From: Dysgonamonadaceae bacterium
GTDB lineage: Bacteria > Bacteroidota > Bacteroidia > Bacteroidales > Azobacteroidaceae
Length of the DNA: 7,774 nucleotides
Direction of reading: 5' to 3'
Assembly: GCA_031276105.1 (NCBI GenBank)
Contig: JAISNS010000083.1
Span: 1 to 7,774 of the forward strand
Shown: piece by piece, positions 6,403 to 7,774 of the stretch
Numbering within the stretch: position 1 is the first letter of the stretch
Layout of the letters: each line of letters begins with the position of its first letter
Position numbers and translations under genes: made by a program
The notes under the pieces: model-generated
What the model was told of the DNA's origin: nothing
The model's input: the letters and a program-made list of their open reading frames with translations, nothing else
The model's database searches: none

Positions 6403-6941
6403 TGAATTTATACGGGAAAATATTCTGTACTTTCGCTAAAATAGGCTTGTTTACCATTGGCGGGGGATACGCCATGTTGCCGCTGGTACAAAAAGAAGTG
6501 GTTGACCGGAAAAAATGGCTGTCTTCCGAAGAATTTATTGATTTGTTGGCGCTTTCGCAATCTATTCCGGGAATCATGGCCATTAACATCTCCATCGCGG
6601 CCGGATACAAGTTGAAAAAAAATAAAGGGAGTATCGTAGCCACTTTGGGAACGATACTCCCTTCATTTGTTATCATACTGGCAATTGCGATGTTTTTCCG
6701 CTCCTTTCAGGAAAATCCGTACATCAACAAAATGTTCATGGCTATCCGTCCGGCGGTAGTAGCGCTGGTTGCCGTTCCGGTATTTACAACCGCCAAAGAG
6801 ATAGGGATTACCGTCAAAACCGCTATCATTCCACTGGCGTCGGCGTTTCTAATCTGGTATTGGGGCGTTTCTCCCATTTATATCGTGTTAATTGCGGCTG
6901 TAGGAGGAATAATCTATGGAAAATTAAAAAAATCGCGTTAG
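6402..6941 (+). CDS. Short CHR-domain (chromate transporter family) protein, first of pair
   Basis: This 179-residue hydrophobic protein belongs to the CHR (ChrA) family, whose characterised members export chromate in exchange for protons. It is a single-domain form that normally works with a second half-size partner, here the next gene. Visible family features are GGGYAM (20-25) in the first membrane segment, a KKWLSSEEF turn (37-45), SQSIPG (52-57) and GSIVATLGTILPS (76-88), then several C-terminal membrane segments. The usual PGP is PGI (56-58) here. It starts at an ATG overlapping the porN stop, with a Shine-Dalgarno site inside porN, and a 12-base gap separates it from its partner. Many CHR proteins in anaerobes have no proven substrate, so chromate transport is a family label rather than an established function. 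It may be in the por transcript. Confidence 0.88.
   Translation: MNLYGKIFCTFAKIGLFTIGGGYAMLPLVQKEVVDRKKWLSSEEFIDLLALSQSIPGIMAINISIAAGYKLKKNKGSIVATLGTILPSFVIILAIAMFFRSFQENPYINKMFMAIRPAVVALVAVPVFTTAKEIGITVKTAIIPLASAFLIWYWGVSPIYIVLIAAVGGIIYGKLKKSR
6625..6663 (+). repeat. Perfect 13-bp inverted repeat inside the first CHR gene
   Basis: The left arm AAGGGAGTATCGT (6625-6637) and right arm ACGATACTCCCTT (6651-6663) are exactly complementary across a 13-base spacer. RNA from this region could form a stable hairpin. It lies over codons 75-87, encoding the conserved KGSIVATLGTILP stretch. No T-run follows, so it is not a standard intrinsic terminator. Confidence 0.8.
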
Positions 6942-6953
6942 GAAATTAAGAGT

Positions 6954-7478
6954 ATGATTTATGTACAATTATTCTATACCTATTTAAAAATCGGTTTGTT
7001 TGGTTTTGGAGGCGGTTATGCCATGCTGTCCTTTATTCAGCACGAGATAGTGGATAAGCACAACTGGCTTTCGCAATCCGAATTTACGGATATTGTAGCG
7101 GTTTCACAAATGACGCCGGGACCTATCGGAATCAATTCGGCAACTTATATCGGTTATGTTATTACCGGCAACGTATGGGGTTCGATAGTAGCTACCGTTG
7201 CCGTTTGTTTACCGTCGTTCGCACTTATTTTATTGATTGTCGGGAGCTATGAACGATTTCGTTCCAACCGGTATGTAGCCGATGCTTTCAGAGGATTACG
7301 TCCGGTCACCGTCGGATTGATTGCCGCCGCAACGCTCCTGTTGATGAACCCGGAAAATTTTGTTGACTATAAAAGTGTCCTCATTTTTGCAGTTGCTTTC
7401 GCGCTGGTTAAATTCGCGAAAATTCATCCGGTATTGATGATTGTGCTCGCGGCGTTGTTGGGATTGTTTTTATACTAA
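6954..7478 (+). CDS. Short CHR-domain (chromate transporter family) protein, second of pair
   Basis: This 174-residue paralogue of the preceding gene aligns with it through most of its N-terminal half: GFGGGYAM (17-24), HNWLSQSEF (36-44), SQMTPGP (51-57), and a WGSIVATVAVCLPSF segment. It keeps the full PGP motif that its neighbour lacks, so the pair is asymmetric, as expected for short CHR proteins that form heteromeric pairs. The C-terminal half consists of further hydrophobic segments ending in LGLFLY. The ATG at 6954 follows a weak purine-rich GGAAATTAAGAG stretch and lies 12 bases after the partner's stop, so cotranscription is very likely. The gene ends only 27 bases before the convergent stop of the minus-strand gene. 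Substrate is unproven; chromate or another oxyanion is the family-based expectation. Confidence 0.88.
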   Translation: MIYVQLFYTYLKIGLFGFGGGYAMLSFIQHEIVDKHNWLSQSEFTDIVAVSQMTPGPIGINSATYIGYVITGNVWGSIVATVAVCLPSFALILLIVGSYERFRSNRYVADAFRGLRPVTVGLIAAATLLLMNPENFVDYKSVLIFAVAFALVKFAKIHPVLMIVLAALLGLFLY

Positions 7479-7505
7479 AGAATACGAATCCGGCCACCAC
7501 TGCTA

Positions 7506-7774
7506 TTATAACTGCTTGATTTGCTCCGGGGTAAAGCCGGTCGCTTTGGCAATGTCGGCTATGGGGAAATTCATGTTCCGCAAATTCCGGGCTACTTCAA
7601 TCATGCCTTCCCTTTTGCCTTCTTCCCGACCTTCTTGCAGGCTGCACTCTGCAATCAGTTCAACGGTGTCGTATTGCTCTGAACTCCGTCTGTACGCTCT
7701 GTATGCGTCTAATTCGCTTGTTGTAAATCTGTTCATGTCTGTTAATTCAAATAAAAAATCAAAAATATCTCCTT
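7506..7774 (-). CDS. Rpn-family nuclease/PD-(D/E)XK transposase-like protein, C-terminal part (5' partial)
   Basis: The minus-strand frame ends with TAA at 7506-7508 and stays open to the right edge. An internal ATG at 7736 would give 76 residues, but upstream in-frame sequence reads GDIFDFLFELTD, which continues naturally into MNRFTTSELDAYRAY. The C-terminal pattern of Rpn/PD-(D/E)XK nuclease-transposase family proteins has the same order: an F-E-I/L-A segment, an F-T-x-x-E-x-x-A-Y helix, a charged EGREEGKREG run and a closing IADIAKATGFTPEQI helix. The nuclease core would lie outside the window, so I cannot tell whether the gene is intact. Family members are recombination-promoting nucleases, often multicopy in Bacteroidales. 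It is convergent with the CHR gene and unlikely to belong to the por unit. Confidence 0.75.
   Translation of the reverse strand, partial: GDIFDFLFELTDMNRFTTSELDAYRAYRRSSEQYDTVELIAECSLQEGREEGKREGMIEVARNLRNMNFPIADIAKATGFTPEQIKQL

Noticed and set aside
6236..6439. Lysine-rich 67-residue plus-strand frame spanning the porN/CHR junction
   Set aside because: It is a +2-frame reading of the AAA/GAA-rich porN tail and conflicts with two well-supported genes.
6389..6676. Minus-strand 95-residue open frame over the start of the first CHR gene
   Set aside because: It lies antisense to a clear membrane-protein gene, has no recognisable domain, and its hydrophobicity is explained by the complementary codons.
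7479..7505. Possible bidirectional terminator between the second CHR gene and the Rpn-family gene
   Set aside because: The 27 bases contain no stem of useful length and no T-run on either strand.
7734..7736. ATG at 7736 (minus strand) as the start of a 76-residue protein
   Set aside because: The frame is open to the window edge and the upstream residues fit the Rpn-family pattern, so this methionine is internal.

Overview
The window is a near-complete core operon of the Bacteroidota type IX secretion system (T9SS/Por), followed by a tandem pair of short CHR-family (chromate transporter-like) genes and, on the opposite strand, the C-terminal end of an Rpn/PD-(D/E)XK nuclease-transposase family protein. 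The order porP-porK-porL-porM-porN is the arrangement known from Porphyromonas gingivalis. In Flavobacterium the gldKLMN cluster is separate from its sprF paralogue. Together with the general lack of Shine-Dalgarno sites and the A/T-rich intergenic spacers, this suggests a member of the Bacteroidales. I cannot name the genus.

Layout. 1-966: porP/sprF-type outer-membrane protein, 5' end cut by the window edge. 970-2391: porK/gldK lipoprotein. 2488-3657: porL/gldL, inner-membrane motor stator subunit. 3726-5294: porM/gldM, motor shaft subunit spanning the periplasm. 5338-6402: porN/gldN, periplasmic ring subunit. 6402-6941 and 6954-7478: two short CHR-domain proteins, the first overlapping the porN stop codon by one base. 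7506-7774 (minus strand): Rpn-family C-terminus, running off the right edge. All genes from porP to the second CHR gene lie on the plus strand with gaps of -1 to 96 bases and no convincing terminator, so one transcript is plausible. There is no gene-free stretch over 300 bases.

How the genes work together (family knowledge). PorL and PorM form a proton-motive-force-driven rotary motor in the inner membrane. PorM contacts the PorK/PorN ring under the outer membrane. PorP-type proteins are outer-membrane partners of the system. The CHR pair has no established link to secretion; its physical coupling to porN is the main contextual oddity.

Most unusual signals. The three junctions inside the KLMN block (K/L, L/M, M/N) each carry short-period repeats (8-mer and 7-mer arrays) and share sequence words, whereas the P/K, N/CHR and CHR/CHR junctions are tight and repeat-free. 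Others are a perfect 13-bp inverted repeat inside the first CHR gene, a glycine-rich insertion of about 60 residues in PorL with a 27-base internal repeat, and a Shine-Dalgarno site built into the last arginine codons of porN. The core genes are a known system; I see no clear evidence for a wholly new one.
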